NCBI GenBank assembly: GCA_964358175.1
Contig: CAYHOI010000032.1
Location: 1 to 18,079 of the forward strand
Direction: 5' to 3'
Length of the DNA stretch: 18,079 nucleotides
Source of the DNA: CAYHOI01 sp964358175
GTDB taxonomy: Bacteria > Margulisbacteria > Riflemargulisbacteria > GWF2-35-9
The notes beneath the pieces are model-generated. The model saw nothing but the letters and a program-made list of their open reading frames with translations. It did no database searches and was not told where the DNA came from. Every line of letters begins with the position of its first letter. The stretch's first letter is position 1. The translations under genes were made by a program, and so were the position numbers. This document shows, one piece after another, positions 1 through 7,515 of this stretch.

Positions 1-47
1 ATCTTTGAGTAAATTAATGATCGGCAGGAAAGCCCTCGCCAACTCAA

Positions 48-146
48 TCATCCATGATGAAAGGTGAGATCTTTTTTGAGGGAAACAACTTCTGTTTTGA
101 GGACAATAATTTCTTTTTCTAAAACGTTTGTTTGGCTTGTTATCAT
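48..146 (-). pseudogene. IS66-type TnpC transposase, N-terminal remnant
   Basis: A 32-codon frame starts at ATG 146-144 and stops at TGA 50-48. It encodes a leucine/lysine heptad-like stretch (LEKEIIVLK, then LKTEVVSLKKDL) of the sort that opens IS66-family TnpC, where it forms the N-terminal coiled coil. It lies about 90 bp downstream of the tnpB tail at 235-345 on the same strand, the usual tnpB-tnpC order. The frame breaks after the coiled coil, and the remaining bases to the window edge (1-47) show no clear continuation, so this is a decayed remnant. The family call rests on pattern and context, not on an alignment. Confidence 0.5.
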
Positions 147-234
147 TGGTGTTGACCCGATTAATTTGATACGTAAATTATACCAGATTTAGCCAAAAAT
201 AGCGAGGGAAATATCGCCTAAAATAGGATCATTT

Positions 235-345
235 TTAGTGAAAATGGGTGGCAGTGACCACCGGCTGGATCGGCTGTTTTGTAAGGTCTAATCCGGAGAG
301 CAACCAACTCAGTTGCGATGGTGTTAATTCACCATGGGTGTCACT
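235..345 (-). pseudogene. IS66-type TnpB, C-terminal remnant
   Basis: The minus-strand frame ending at TAA 237-235 encodes the TnpB C-terminal signature of IS66 elements: ELTPSQLSWLLSGLDL, matching the family pattern LTP.QL..LL.G.D. Only about 35 residues remain. At about 345 the similarity stops and the 3' end of the neighbouring ATPase gene begins in another frame, so the ATPase segment appears joined to a broken insertion sequence. The tnpC head lies just downstream. No terminal inverted repeat of the IS could be identified. Confidence 0.6.
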
Positions 346-1499
346 TATCGGGGGAGGATATTGCCTTCGGCTAATTCCTTCATAAAATCTGTAATAGGTA
401 AAATGGTAATAGTCCCATCTTGAAGACGCTTTGTTCCCAGATAGACTACCCATGCTTTCTGAATGACGTTCCCAGAAACCAACTGTTTTAGCACTTTGCT
501 AAAATCAGACTTGTAGTTCTCCGAGGATTTGACTTCTATTCCAATGGTTTGTTTTCCTCGTGCCCAAATAAAGTCAACTTCAGAACCCGCCGTTGTTCGC
601 CAGTAATAGAAATCACCGCCACAATTAAGCTGATTCTGTGCTGCCCTGAGTTCATGAAATATCATGGTTTCAAATAATGAGCCTTTTTCAGCTTTCTCCA
701 AAGAATCGCGCAATGTGCCTTGTATAGCACGTACCACTCCAGAGTCAAAAAAGTAGAATTTAGGGTGCAGAACCTCCTTTACCTTAACTCGGGGCCGCCA
801 AGCAGGCAGAAACGAACCAATCAATGTCGCGGAAAGCACATCAAAGTATCGTTGAACCGTAGGCCTCGCAACACCTGCATCTCTAGCAATATTGGCGACA
901 TTAACAACCTGAGCATTACATAGGGTAGCCACTTCAAGAAACCTTGAGAATGATCCCAAGTCTTTAACTAAGGCTTCTTGCTGGATTTCTTCCTTTAAGT
1001 AATTGGTCACGTACGCTTCTAATATGTCTACGGCAAGGGTGGGTTCTGAAACCACACGTGGCAGATTCCCAAATGCAAAAAGGGAATCTACATTGAAGCG
1101 AAATCGCATCTCGGAGCCTGTAAGAGGGAAAAAGTTTCGATTAATTACCCGTCCAGCTAATAGGTTTACATCAAGTCGTTTTAGCTTTCTTGCACTTGAG
1201 CCACTCAGTGCAAATAAATATTTCGAACCATGATCTGCAATTAATTTATGGACTTCATTTAGTAAGAGCGGAAGTTTTTGAACCTCATCAATAACAACCC
1301 ATGAATTTTCTGGTAATGCTTCGATTTCCATTCGGAGTTGCGAAGGATTGCGCAGAAGTCCTAAGTAAATTGAGGAATCAAGGAGATCAAACCATTTTGC
1401 TTTAGGTAATTGCTGCTTAAGCCACGTTGTTTTACCTGTGCTGCGAGGACCAAAAAGAAAAAATGAGGTTTGAGGTAAGGCCAAGCTTCGAATGAACAC
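345..1499 (-). CDS. AAA ATPase with C-terminal DUF4143 (PD-(D/E)XK-like) domain, copy 1
   Basis: A 384-residue protein of the AAA_14/DUF4143 family, whose cellular role is not established. Visible in order: Walker A GPRSTGKTT (residues 17-25, K23), Walker B VVIDEVQ (68-74, D71 E72), a sensor-like LSGSS (98-102), a winged-helix-like segment ARPTVQRYFDVLSATLIGSF (211-230), then a nuclease-like motif with E307-x-D309 and E322-V-K324. The length is full for the family. The GTG at 1499 is chosen because family members begin a few residues before FLFGPR. There is no Shine-Dalgarno; instead a promoter sits directly upstream (1509-1537), suggesting near-leaderless expression. The gene abuts an IS66 remnant at its 3' end. 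It is clearly more distant from copies 2 and 3 than they are from each other. Confidence 0.9.
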   Translation of the reverse strand: MFIRSLALPQTSFFLFGPRSTGKTTWLKQQLPKAKWFDLLDSSIYLGLLRNPSQLRMEIEALPENSWVVIDEVQKLPLLLNEVHKLIADHGSKYLFALSGSSARKLKRLDVNLLAGRVINRNFFPLTGSEMRFRFNVDSLFAFGNLPRVVSEPTLAVDILEAYVTNYLKEEIQQEALVKDLGSFSRFLEVATLCNAQVVNVANIARDAGVARPTVQRYFDVLSATLIGSFLPAWRPRVKVKEVLHPKFYFFDSGVVRAIQGTLRDSLEKAEKGSLFETMIFHELRAAQNQLNCGGDFYYWRTTAGSEVDFIWARGKQTIGIEVKSSENYKSDFSKVLKQLVSGNVIQKAWVVYLGTKRLQDGTITILPITDFMKELAEGNILPR

Positions 1500-1508
1500 T
1501 GTGCGGTC

Positions 1509-1537
1509 ATAATAGCGGCAAATATGCTCGCGGTCAA
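1509..1537 (-). promoter_or_regulatory. sigma70-like promoter of ATPase copy 1
   Basis: On the minus strand TTGACC (1537-1532) and TATTAT (1514-1509) are separated by 17 bp. Transcription would begin about 1502, some three bases before the GTG at 1499. Confidence 0.55.
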
Positions 1538-1570
1538 TACGGAAAATTCGTGGTGGGGTAACCGATGAGT

Positions 1571-1591
1571 TTCGGGGGGATTAGTCCCGAA
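1571..1591. repeat. small inverted repeat TTCGGG/CCCGAA
   Basis: A 6-bp perfect stem with a 9-nt loop between ATPase copy 1 and the transposase fragment at 1607. No T tract follows, so it is not a convincing terminator. It might be an end of the decayed insertion sequence next to it. Confidence 0.3.
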
Positions 1592-1606
1592 TTCTGATAA
1601 GTTTGA

Positions 1607-1786
1607 GTTGAAGATCAGGTCGTACAACTTAAAGCAAAACTTGCCTATCAGAAGAAAAAACAAGGCGAAGGATTGTTTGGGAGCAATACTCCGTCCGCGA
1701 AATTACCCGTCAAGGCCAACGTTTCTACGAGTGACACGAAGAAGAAGTCTGGGGCAAAAGACGGTCATGCCGGGCACAGTCGTTGA
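1607..1786 (+). pseudogene. IS66-like transposase fragment (N-terminal region)
   Basis: A frame of about 59 codons between stops encodes a short helix (QVVQLKAKLAYQKKK), then GLFGSNTPSAKLPVK, then a basic stretch ending GAKDGHAGHSR. This matches the order seen in IS66-like transposases: coiled coil, a (F)FGS.TPS.K motif, then a lysine-rich G-H-x-G-H region before the catalytic domain. There is no start codon with a ribosome site, and the frame stops at TGA 1784-1786, so it is a relic. It is on the opposite strand to the tnpB/tnpC remnants at 48-345 and looks like a different subgroup. Confidence 0.55.
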
Positions 1787-1862
1787 GCCAACGATTGAGA
1801 GCCACATGGGTAACGCCTAACTCATGGGCTAATACTGAAAATCTTGCCAATACATTTTTGTC

Positions 1863-1891
1863 TTGACAGTATAAATCCGTATAATTATAGT
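1863..1891 (+). promoter_or_regulatory. sigma70-like promoter of ATPase copy 2
   Basis: TTGACA (1863-1868), 17-bp spacer, TATAGT (1886-1891). Predicted transcription start is about 1898, overlapping the tandem ATGs at 1896 and 1899. There is no Shine-Dalgarno beyond a weak TAAAG, so the transcript is probably leaderless, with the second ATG (1899) fitting the spacing best. Confidence 0.65.
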
Positions 1892-1895
1892 AAAG

Positions 1896-3086
1896 ATGAT
1901 GGCGTATTTACAGCGAGTCCTAGAATCCACTCTCCATAAATATCTTTCCATTTTCCCTGCTATTGCCATCACGGGACCAAGACAATCGGGTAAATCCACC
2001 CTGATCAAACACTTATGCAAAACAACCCATGCCTATGTCAGTTTTGATGACCCAAGTATCCTTGAATTCTCTTTATTAGATCCGAAGGGATTCATGAAAC
2101 AATATCCCGCACCAGTTATTTACGATGAAATACAAAAATCTCCTGAATTGTTCCACTATATTAAACTTGAAATCGATGAGAACCGAGAACTCAGGGGACA
2201 ATTTATCCTAACAGGTTCTAATCAGTTTCAGATTCATGCATCCATCACTGAAACGCTTGCTGGAAGAATCGGACTGCTGTCCCTGCTACCCTTTCAAATG
2301 TCAGAGATTCCCAGTCCTCTGAGGAGTCAGTATGAACTGTATGGAGGATACCCTGAGCTTGTCGCTCAGAACTATAGCAACGTTCGAGAGTGGCACATGG
2401 CTTATTTGCAGAACTACATCGAACGGGATGTGCGATCATTAAGCAATGTCGAGAACTTGCGTGATTTCCAAAGATTTGTTTTTCTACTGGCATCTCGTAC
2501 AGCTCAAGAATTGAATATGAGCACATTAGCGACGGAAGTCGGGGTAACCGTTCGTACCATTCAAAGATGGATTTCCATTTTGGAAGCAAGCTATCTCATT
2601 TTTCTCTTGCCCAGTTTTCACAACAATCTTGGGAAACGTATTGTCAAAAGACCAAAACTCTATTTCTGGGATACAGGTCTTGTCTGTTCTCTGACAGGAA
2701 TCCGATCTCAAGAGGTATTGGAGAGAGGTCCACTATCCGGAGCCATTTTCGAAAACATGGTTGTCGCTGACCTTTATAAACAAATTCATCATTCTCATCG
2801 TGATCAGTCACTATTCTACTTCCGAAGCAATTTAGGGTTGGAGGCTGATTTAATCATTGAGGATCACCTAGAGAATCACACCATGTTTATTGAAATTAAA
2901 CGATCATCAACTTTCAGAAATGAAATGATCCATTCATTGCGAAAGATAATGAGTTCCCTGCAAAATAATCGAAGTGGTTATTTGATTTATCAGGGAGAAG
3001 ATGCCTATCATCTTTCCGATCAAATCCATGTGGTCAACGCAGAAAAAACACTAACGGATCCCGATGGAATGAAGCCTGTATTGTGA
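1896..3086 (+). CDS. AAA ATPase with C-terminal DUF4143 (PD-(D/E)XK-like) domain, copy 2
   Basis: A 396-residue AAA_14/DUF4143 protein of unknown cellular role. Walker A GPRQSGKST (27-35, K33), Walker B VIYDEIQ (74-80, D77 E78), TGSNQF (106-111), arginine motif LAGRI (121-125), GGYPEL (150-155), YIERDV (174-179), winged-helix-like VTVRTIQRWISILEASYLIF (217-236), YFWDTGL (256-262), FENMV (285-289), and a nuclease-like site E316-A-D318 with E333-I-K335. All key residues are present, so it looks intact. It is a close relative of copy 3, sharing NLGKR..K.PKLYF.DTGL.C.L.GI. It is flanked by a transposase relic upstream and a dispersed repeat downstream. The start is 1896 or 1899. Confidence 0.92.
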   Translation: MMAYLQRVLESTLHKYLSIFPAIAITGPRQSGKSTLIKHLCKTTHAYVSFDDPSILEFSLLDPKGFMKQYPAPVIYDEIQKSPELFHYIKLEIDENRELRGQFILTGSNQFQIHASITETLAGRIGLLSLLPFQMSEIPSPLRSQYELYGGYPELVAQNYSNVREWHMAYLQNYIERDVRSLSNVENLRDFQRFVFLLASRTAQELNMSTLATEVGVTVRTIQRWISILEASYLIFLLPSFHNNLGKRIVKRPKLYFWDTGLVCSLTGIRSQEVLERGPLSGAIFENMVVADLYKQIHHSHRDQSLFYFRSNLGLEADLIIEDHLENHTMFIEIKRSSTFRNEMIHSLRKIMSSLQNNRSGYLIYQGEDAYHLSDQIHVVNAEKTLTDPDGMKPVL

Positions 3087-3180
3087 CCAGACCTCAGGTA
3101 ATTGACCCATTTCAGCAAAAGTGAATCGCAAATAAATGTTAACGAAAATTCGGAATATTTCTATCTCAGCTGAACGATAT

Positions 3181-3245
3181 TTTGCAACTTGCTTACGCAC
3201 AGTAAGCGACGCTCGTCGGTACTTCACCGAAAACCAATTCGTAAC
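3181..3245 (+). repeat. Dispersed repeat copy R1
   Basis: This contains CTTGCTTACGCACAGTAA (3188-3205) followed by CG-CGCTC-TC and CCGAAAACCAATT (3227-3239). The 18-mer occurs again, inverted, at 13911-13928, with the same flanking words in the same order on the opposite strand. It lies in the gap between ATPase copies 2 and 3. I see no gene in this gap (3087-3344). Confidence 0.65.
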
Positions 3246-3309
3246 GAGTGTATCTTCCGAAGGGCTAATCAAGGCCTGACGAGAATATCTGTGTAATTTG
3301 TCATTTTTA

Positions 3310-3338
3310 TTTACAATTTACATGAACAGGCCTATGAT
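3310..3338 (+). promoter_or_regulatory. sigma70-like promoter of ATPase copy 3
   Basis: TTTACA (3310-3315), 17-bp spacer, TATGAT (3333-3338). Six bases separate the -10 box from the ATG at 3345, so the predicted transcript starts at or next to the start codon. Confidence 0.6.
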
Positions 3339-3344
3339 TCGGGG

Positions 3345-4508
3345 ATGATTCGTCGAAAAGCAGAAGGTATCGTTCATAAATTGGCCAAAGGGTTTCCTGT
3401 GGTCGCTATCACCGGTCCGCGCCAATCCGGAAAAACAACGTTGGTAAGAGCTTGTTTTCCGGACAAGCCCTATATCACAATGGAAAATCCCGAGATACTT
3501 GGGTTAGCGTTAGACGACCCGAAGGGGTTTCTGGCAAATTATCGCCCAAAGGGGGCTGTTCTTGATGAAGTCCAGCGTACCCCCCACCTTTTTTCCTATC
3601 TGCAAGGACTCGTAGACGATGACAAGGAAATGGGAGCGTTTATCCTAACGGGATCCCAGCAATTTGGACTTATTGAGTCCATTACTCAGTCCTTGGCAGG
3701 TCGGGTAGGACTTGTCGAATTATTACCGTTTTCGTATGAAGAGATTCGGGGTACGAGAGCTGAATTATCCCGCGCAGAGGAGTGGATATACAGAGGAGGC
3801 TACCCCCCTCTGTATGACAGGGATCTTGATCCGCAGGATTGGTTCGCCAGCTATGTCATGACCTATCTTGAACGCGATATTCGCGCTATCAAGAATATTC
3901 ACGATATTCACGTATTCCAGCTTTTCGTCAGGATGTGCGCCGCGAGAACAGGTCAAATTCTGAATCTGTCTTCGTTAGCAAATGACTGCGGGATTACCCA
4001 TAATACTGCCCGGAGCTGGATGTCTGTTTTGGAGGCAAGTTATATCGTATTCCTTTTGAAACCCTACTTCGTTAATTTGGGGAAACGACTCATCAAGTCG
4101 CCGAAGCTTTACTTTTATGATACCGGACTGGCCTGCTGGCTGATGGGGATTAAGTCTTCGGATCAAATCAGGACACATTCATCGAGGGGTGCTTTGTTTG
4201 AAAATATGGTCATTACAGATGCGATAAAGGGGTATGCTAATCTCGGTAGGCGTTCGCCATTCTACTATTATCGGGACAGTGCCGGCACGGAGGTCGATTT
4301 GATCATTGAAGATGGGAATAATATCCAAGCCATTGAGATCAAGGCCGGCGCAACACTCAGCACCGATTATTTCAAGAGTTTAAAGAAATGGGGTCAGCTT
4401 TCAACACGAAACTCCGTCAAAACACTCATTTACTCAGGAGAACATGAGTTGACCACGAATGGGGTTCAGGTTCGTTCTTGGGCTAACAGTCAGCTACTTC
4501 ATCGCTGA
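3345..4508 (+). CDS. AAA ATPase with C-terminal DUF4143 (PD-(D/E)XK-like) domain, copy 3
   Basis: A 387-residue AAA_14/DUF4143 protein of unknown cellular role. Walker A GPRQSGKTT (24-32, K30), Walker B AVLDEVQ (71-77, D74 E75), TGSQQF (102-107), SLAGRV (116-121), GGYPPL (151-156), YLERDI (174-179), winged-helix-like ITHNTARSWMSVLEASYIVF (217-236), YFYDTGL (256-262), FENMV (285-289), nuclease-like E316-V-D318 and E331-I-K333. It is intact and clearly paralogous to copy 2 along its whole length. The two lie in the same direction, but each has its own promoter, so they are not simply an operon. The ATG at 3345 lies directly under the promoter with no Shine-Dalgarno at normal spacing. Confidence 0.92.
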   Translation: MIRRKAEGIVHKLAKGFPVVAITGPRQSGKTTLVRACFPDKPYITMENPEILGLALDDPKGFLANYRPKGAVLDEVQRTPHLFSYLQGLVDDDKEMGAFILTGSQQFGLIESITQSLAGRVGLVELLPFSYEEIRGTRAELSRAEEWIYRGGYPPLYDRDLDPQDWFASYVMTYLERDIRAIKNIHDIHVFQLFVRMCAARTGQILNLSSLANDCGITHNTARSWMSVLEASYIVFLLKPYFVNLGKRLIKSPKLYFYDTGLACWLMGIKSSDQIRTHSSRGALFENMVITDAIKGYANLGRRSPFYYYRDSAGTEVDLIIEDGNNIQAIEIKAGATLSTDYFKSLKKWGQLSTRNSVKTLIYSGEHELTTNGVQVRSWANSQLLHR

Positions 4509-4658
4509 TCATAGAATGTCATGGATATATACCAGAACCAAAACACAGCCATCCCATAGGCTACCGTAACTGACTACGCTTTCCTTGTAATTACTGGGTT
4601 CTGAGCCGAATTATCCGACTATGAAATTGCGATTTTGATAATGGCTTCCTTTGATGAT

Positions 4659-5516
4659 TTATGAAAGAGATCGATGTTTTACTACACCGCCGATGGCGTC
4701 ACTGAGACTTTGCTGGGTAATAAAGGCGTTGGGGTCGATATTTTGAATTTCTGTTATTAAACGTGGGATCTCCAAGCGAGTGACGACTGTGTAGATGATA
4801 TCTATAGGCTCTTCATGCAGGCCTCGTTTCCCCTCATAGAGTGTAATGCCTCTTCCCAGAGTGTTAATAATCATCGTGCGGATATTCTTGTTGTGCTCGG
4901 AAATAACGGTTACACCGGTGTATTCTTCAATGCCATGTACGATAAAGTCCACGGCCTTAGAAGCAACAAAGTAGGTCAGCATGGCATACATCGCTGTTTC
5001 AATATTGAGTAAAATAGCCGCACAGATAAAAATGATCACATTGAACAATAAGATTACGCTTCCAACCATCCATCGTGTCTTTCGACTAATAAAAAGTGCA
5101 AGCACCTCGGTACCATCAATAACGGCTCCGCCACGAATCGCGAATCCAATGCCTGCCCCCAAGAAGGTTCCCCCAAAAACAGCGATCAAAATCTTATCGG
5201 TAGTAATCGTAGGATAATCGATGAAGAAAACCGCACAGGATAAAAGCCCAATTGCTATGGCAGTTTTGAGGGCGAATGTTTTCGAAATCAAACGAGACCC
5301 CATGATCAAAAAGGGAATATTGATGAGGACAACCAAGAGAGGGAAATTCCAATTCGTTGTAAAATGAATGAGCAGTGAAATGCCCGTGATTCCGCCGTCC
5401 AGGAATCGATTAGGGATGAGGAATCCCGTAAGTCCGAGGCTAGCGGAAGCGACGCCAATGAGGATAAAGACAAAATCCCTGGTTGTTTTGATGATCATGG
5501 GAAATAATTTGAGCAT
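4659..5516 (-). CDS. YitT-family (DUF161/DUF2179) membrane protein
   Basis: A 285-residue inner-membrane protein of the YitT family, whose transported substrate or role is not settled. It has about five or six hydrophobic segments in the first 200 residues. The first carries the family's FLIPNRFLDGGITGISLLIH motif, and a later one DGTEVLALFISRKTRW. A soluble DUF2179 domain follows at the C-terminus (GRGITLYEGKRG...IPRLITEIQNIDPNAFI), related to PII/ACT-like folds. I chose the ATG at 5516 because it leaves the usual short N-terminal tail before the first membrane segment. An upstream TTG at 5558 would lie inside the -35 box. The next ATG (5498) is also possible. The gene is monocistronic and divergent from the porV-like gene. 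Confidence 0.88.
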   Translation of the reverse strand: MLKLFPMIIKTTRDFVFILIGVASASLGLTGFLIPNRFLDGGITGISLLIHFTTNWNFPLLVVLINIPFLIMGSRLISKTFALKTAIAIGLLSCAVFFIDYPTITTDKILIAVFGGTFLGAGIGFAIRGGAVIDGTEVLALFISRKTRWMVGSVILLFNVIIFICAAILLNIETAMYAMLTYFVASKAVDFIVHGIEEYTGVTVISEHNKNIRTMIINTLGRGITLYEGKRGLHEEPIDIIYTVVTRLEIPRLITEIQNIDPNAFITQQSLSDAIGGVVKHRSLS

Positions 5517-5528
5517 AAGATGAGCTTG

Positions 5529-5558
5529 ATTGTAGCATAGGCTGATTTCGTATACCAA
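5529..5558 (-). promoter_or_regulatory. Promoter of the YitT-family gene
   Basis: On the minus strand TTGGTA (5558-5553), 18-bp spacer, TACAAT (5534-5529). Transcription should start near 5522, leaving only about six bases before the ATG at 5516. Confidence 0.5.
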
Positions 5559-5691
5559 ACCTCAAAACAGAACTCTCGCCACTTCGATTCCCAGCAACGA
5601 CGCGGATTTTAATAATAAATGTTTAAAAGTTTTTCAGAGGGGAATAATGGTAAGTGATTAAACAAATTGAATTCCCGGGGGGGAGAACATC

Positions 5692-6933
5692 GTGAAAAGA
5701 AAACTATTAACTTTGTGGGGGATAAGTATTTTGAGTGTGCTATCCTTGAGTTCACCAGGAGGGCAAGCCGGAGATTTTCTTAGCTTCGGTTCAAGTGCGA
5801 GAAGTATTGGGATGGGAAGAGCTTTCGTCGCATTGGCAAATGATTCATCTGCGGTCTACAGCAATCCAGCAGCTATGGTTCAAATTCCAACCATAGAGGG
5901 ATCGTTCTTCCAGTCGAATCTTTATGATGTCTATCAGCTTACTGCGTTCAACCTGGTTCTTCCGATGGTCGACAACCACATTGGAATATCCTTCATTCAG
6001 TTGGCATCCACAGCAATGGATGGACGAGATGAGGATAACCTTCAGACGGGATCCTTTACGGACTCAAAGTCTGCCATCAGCATCGCCTATGCTACGCCAC
6101 TCTTTCTACCCAACTTATCAGTGGGTCTCTCTGCAAAATACGTGACTCGAACTCTAGCGGATAATACGGATGCTCGTGTCCTGGGAGATTTGAGCGCATT
6201 GTATCGACCGTTTTCATTCCTATCAATAGGTGCAACGATTCAGAACATTCTGGACTATCAGCTAGATCATTTTTCGGCCGATAAATTCAAACCTTCTATT
6301 CGGGGAGGCATTGCCTATCGCGACAAAGAATTTGCACTATCCTATGATGTCGAAAATGATCTCAATACATGGTTTCTTGGCATGGAGTATCGACTCCATC
6401 CACTCTTGACGTTAAGAGGTGGGATAAACTACGAGTCTGTTAATGCCGGATTTAGCAGTGAAATTGCCGGTATTCGTTTTGATTACGCTTACTCCAACAA
6501 TGAGTTAGGCGCAACCAGTCGCTTCTCTATCAATCTAGGAATCGGGCAAATCATCAATGATTTCCAGAGAAATGTTGCTTCAGATTGGCACACTTCTGGA
6601 ACGGACAAATACAGAGAAGGGTTCTTCTTGTTAGCTTTAGAGGATATGAAGAAGGCCTACATCTTAAACCCTAATGACGAAGATATTATTAAAAAGCTTG
6701 CCAAGTTGAAAAAGCTTGAGCAACTCAGCGATAAGCTCAGTTTAAACATCTCCACCGAGCGTGCCTTGTGGCCTGATTACTTGCGGCTCAAGCAGCTTGT
6801 TGAAAGTGGACAAGGCGAAAAGGCTTTCCCTGAAATAAAGGCTCTTTTGCAGAAGTACCCTGATAACCCAAGCCTTCTGCACCTCATTGATCTAAGCACG
6901 AAGACAGAGAAATCTGGAGAAAAAACAAAGTAA
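5692..6933 (+). CDS. PorV/UPF0164-like outer-membrane beta-barrel protein with helical C-terminal extension
   Basis: A 413-residue exported protein. Signal peptide 1-26 (cut likely after GGQA), then the family hallmark SSARSIGMGRAFVALANDSS (34-53) followed by AVYSNPAA, typical of the PorV/PorQ/UPF0164 group of FadL-like outer-membrane barrels. Alternating beta strands continue to about 288. Residues 305-400 are helical with TPR-like spacing (KKAYILNPNDEDIIKKL, then AFPEIKALLQKYPDNPSLLHL), an extension most PorV proteins lack. In type IX secretion PorV carries cargo, but no other type IX component is seen here, so the role is open. The GTG start at 5692 follows a strong GGGGGGGAG. The gene is 12 bp upstream of, and likely co-transcribed with, the TPR gene. 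Confidence 0.85.
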   Translation: MKRKLLTLWGISILSVLSLSSPGGQAGDFLSFGSSARSIGMGRAFVALANDSSAVYSNPAAMVQIPTIEGSFFQSNLYDVYQLTAFNLVLPMVDNHIGISFIQLASTAMDGRDEDNLQTGSFTDSKSAISIAYATPLFLPNLSVGLSAKYVTRTLADNTDARVLGDLSALYRPFSFLSIGATIQNILDYQLDHFSADKFKPSIRGGIAYRDKEFALSYDVENDLNTWFLGMEYRLHPLLTLRGGINYESVNAGFSSEIAGIRFDYAYSNNELGATSRFSINLGIGQIINDFQRNVASDWHTSGTDKYREGFFLLALEDMKKAYILNPNDEDIIKKLAKLKKLEQLSDKLSLNISTERALWPDYLRLKQLVESGQGEKAFPEIKALLQKYPDNPSLLHLIDLSTKTEKSGEKTK

Positions 6934-6945
6934 CGGAGGAAAAAA

Positions 6946-7515
6946 ATGACAAGAAATAAGCTACTTATCGGAACGATTATCCTGCTGATGGCCACCCACG
7001 GGTTTGGCGCTACGATTGTTGGGGACACCAACGACACACAAGTGCTGTCAGAACAAAAAATGCTTATTGATTCTTTAAAAAAGTTTGTGGATGACAACCC
7101 TACTGCCGCAGACGAAATGGAGTACATCATCCAGAAAAAGGAAGATGTCTCACGCAAGAAAATGAACGATATGCTTGAGAAAATGGCGGGGGATGATAAG
7201 GACAAGTCAAAAGATGAAGCTCTGACGGGTGGGGCATTGGACTACGTTACCAGGAAATTAAACCTAGCACTGGTCTATTTCTACGAATCAAAGTACTGGC
7301 TTACCATCGAGGAATGCAATAACGTGATTAAGGTGAGCCCCAAGAGTACTCTCGCGTGGATTCGTCGGGGATCGGCCTATTATATGCAGTCAAATTATGA
7401 GCAGGCTAAGACAGACTGGACGCTGGCATTGGGGATGAACCCTAAGAAGTCAGACAAGCAGGATCTAGAGCGTTTTCTTTCAAAAGTAGACACTTTGATT
7501 GCGCAGGAGCTTTAA
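6946..7515 (+). CDS. Secreted TPR-repeat protein
   Basis: A 189-residue protein. Signal peptide 1-22 (hydrophobic LLIGTIILLMATHGFGA), a charged helical linker (30-95, with lysine/aspartate-rich DDKDKSKDEA), then two TPR units at about 100-133 (LNLALVYFYESKYWLTIEEC) and 134-167 (IRRGSAYYMQSNYEQAKTDW). No lipobox is visible, so it is probably periplasmic. The ribosome site GGAGG lies seven bases before ATG 6946. It probably acts with the PorV-like product, whose C-terminus is also TPR-like; that partnership is inferred from adjacency. The stop codon overlaps that of the convergent GlmU-like gene (7512-7515), and no terminator hairpin lies between them. Confidence 0.82.
   Translation: MTRNKLLIGTIILLMATHGFGATIVGDTNDTQVLSEQKMLIDSLKKFVDDNPTAADEMEYIIQKKEDVSRKKMNDMLEKMAGDDKDKSKDEALTGGALDYVTRKLNLALVYFYESKYWLTIEECNNVIKVSPKSTLAWIRRGSAYYMQSNYEQAKTDWTLALGMNPKKSDKQDLERFLSKVDTLIAQEL

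Noticed and set aside
3658..3666. CAGCAATT inside ATPase copy 3, identical to the MITE end
   Set aside because: It lies in conserved coding sequence (TGSQQF), with no partner end or duplication nearby; chance match.
5517..5558. Upstream TTG at 5558 as the YitT start
   Set aside because: It lies within the -35 hexamer of the likely promoter and adds 14 residues not typical of the family.
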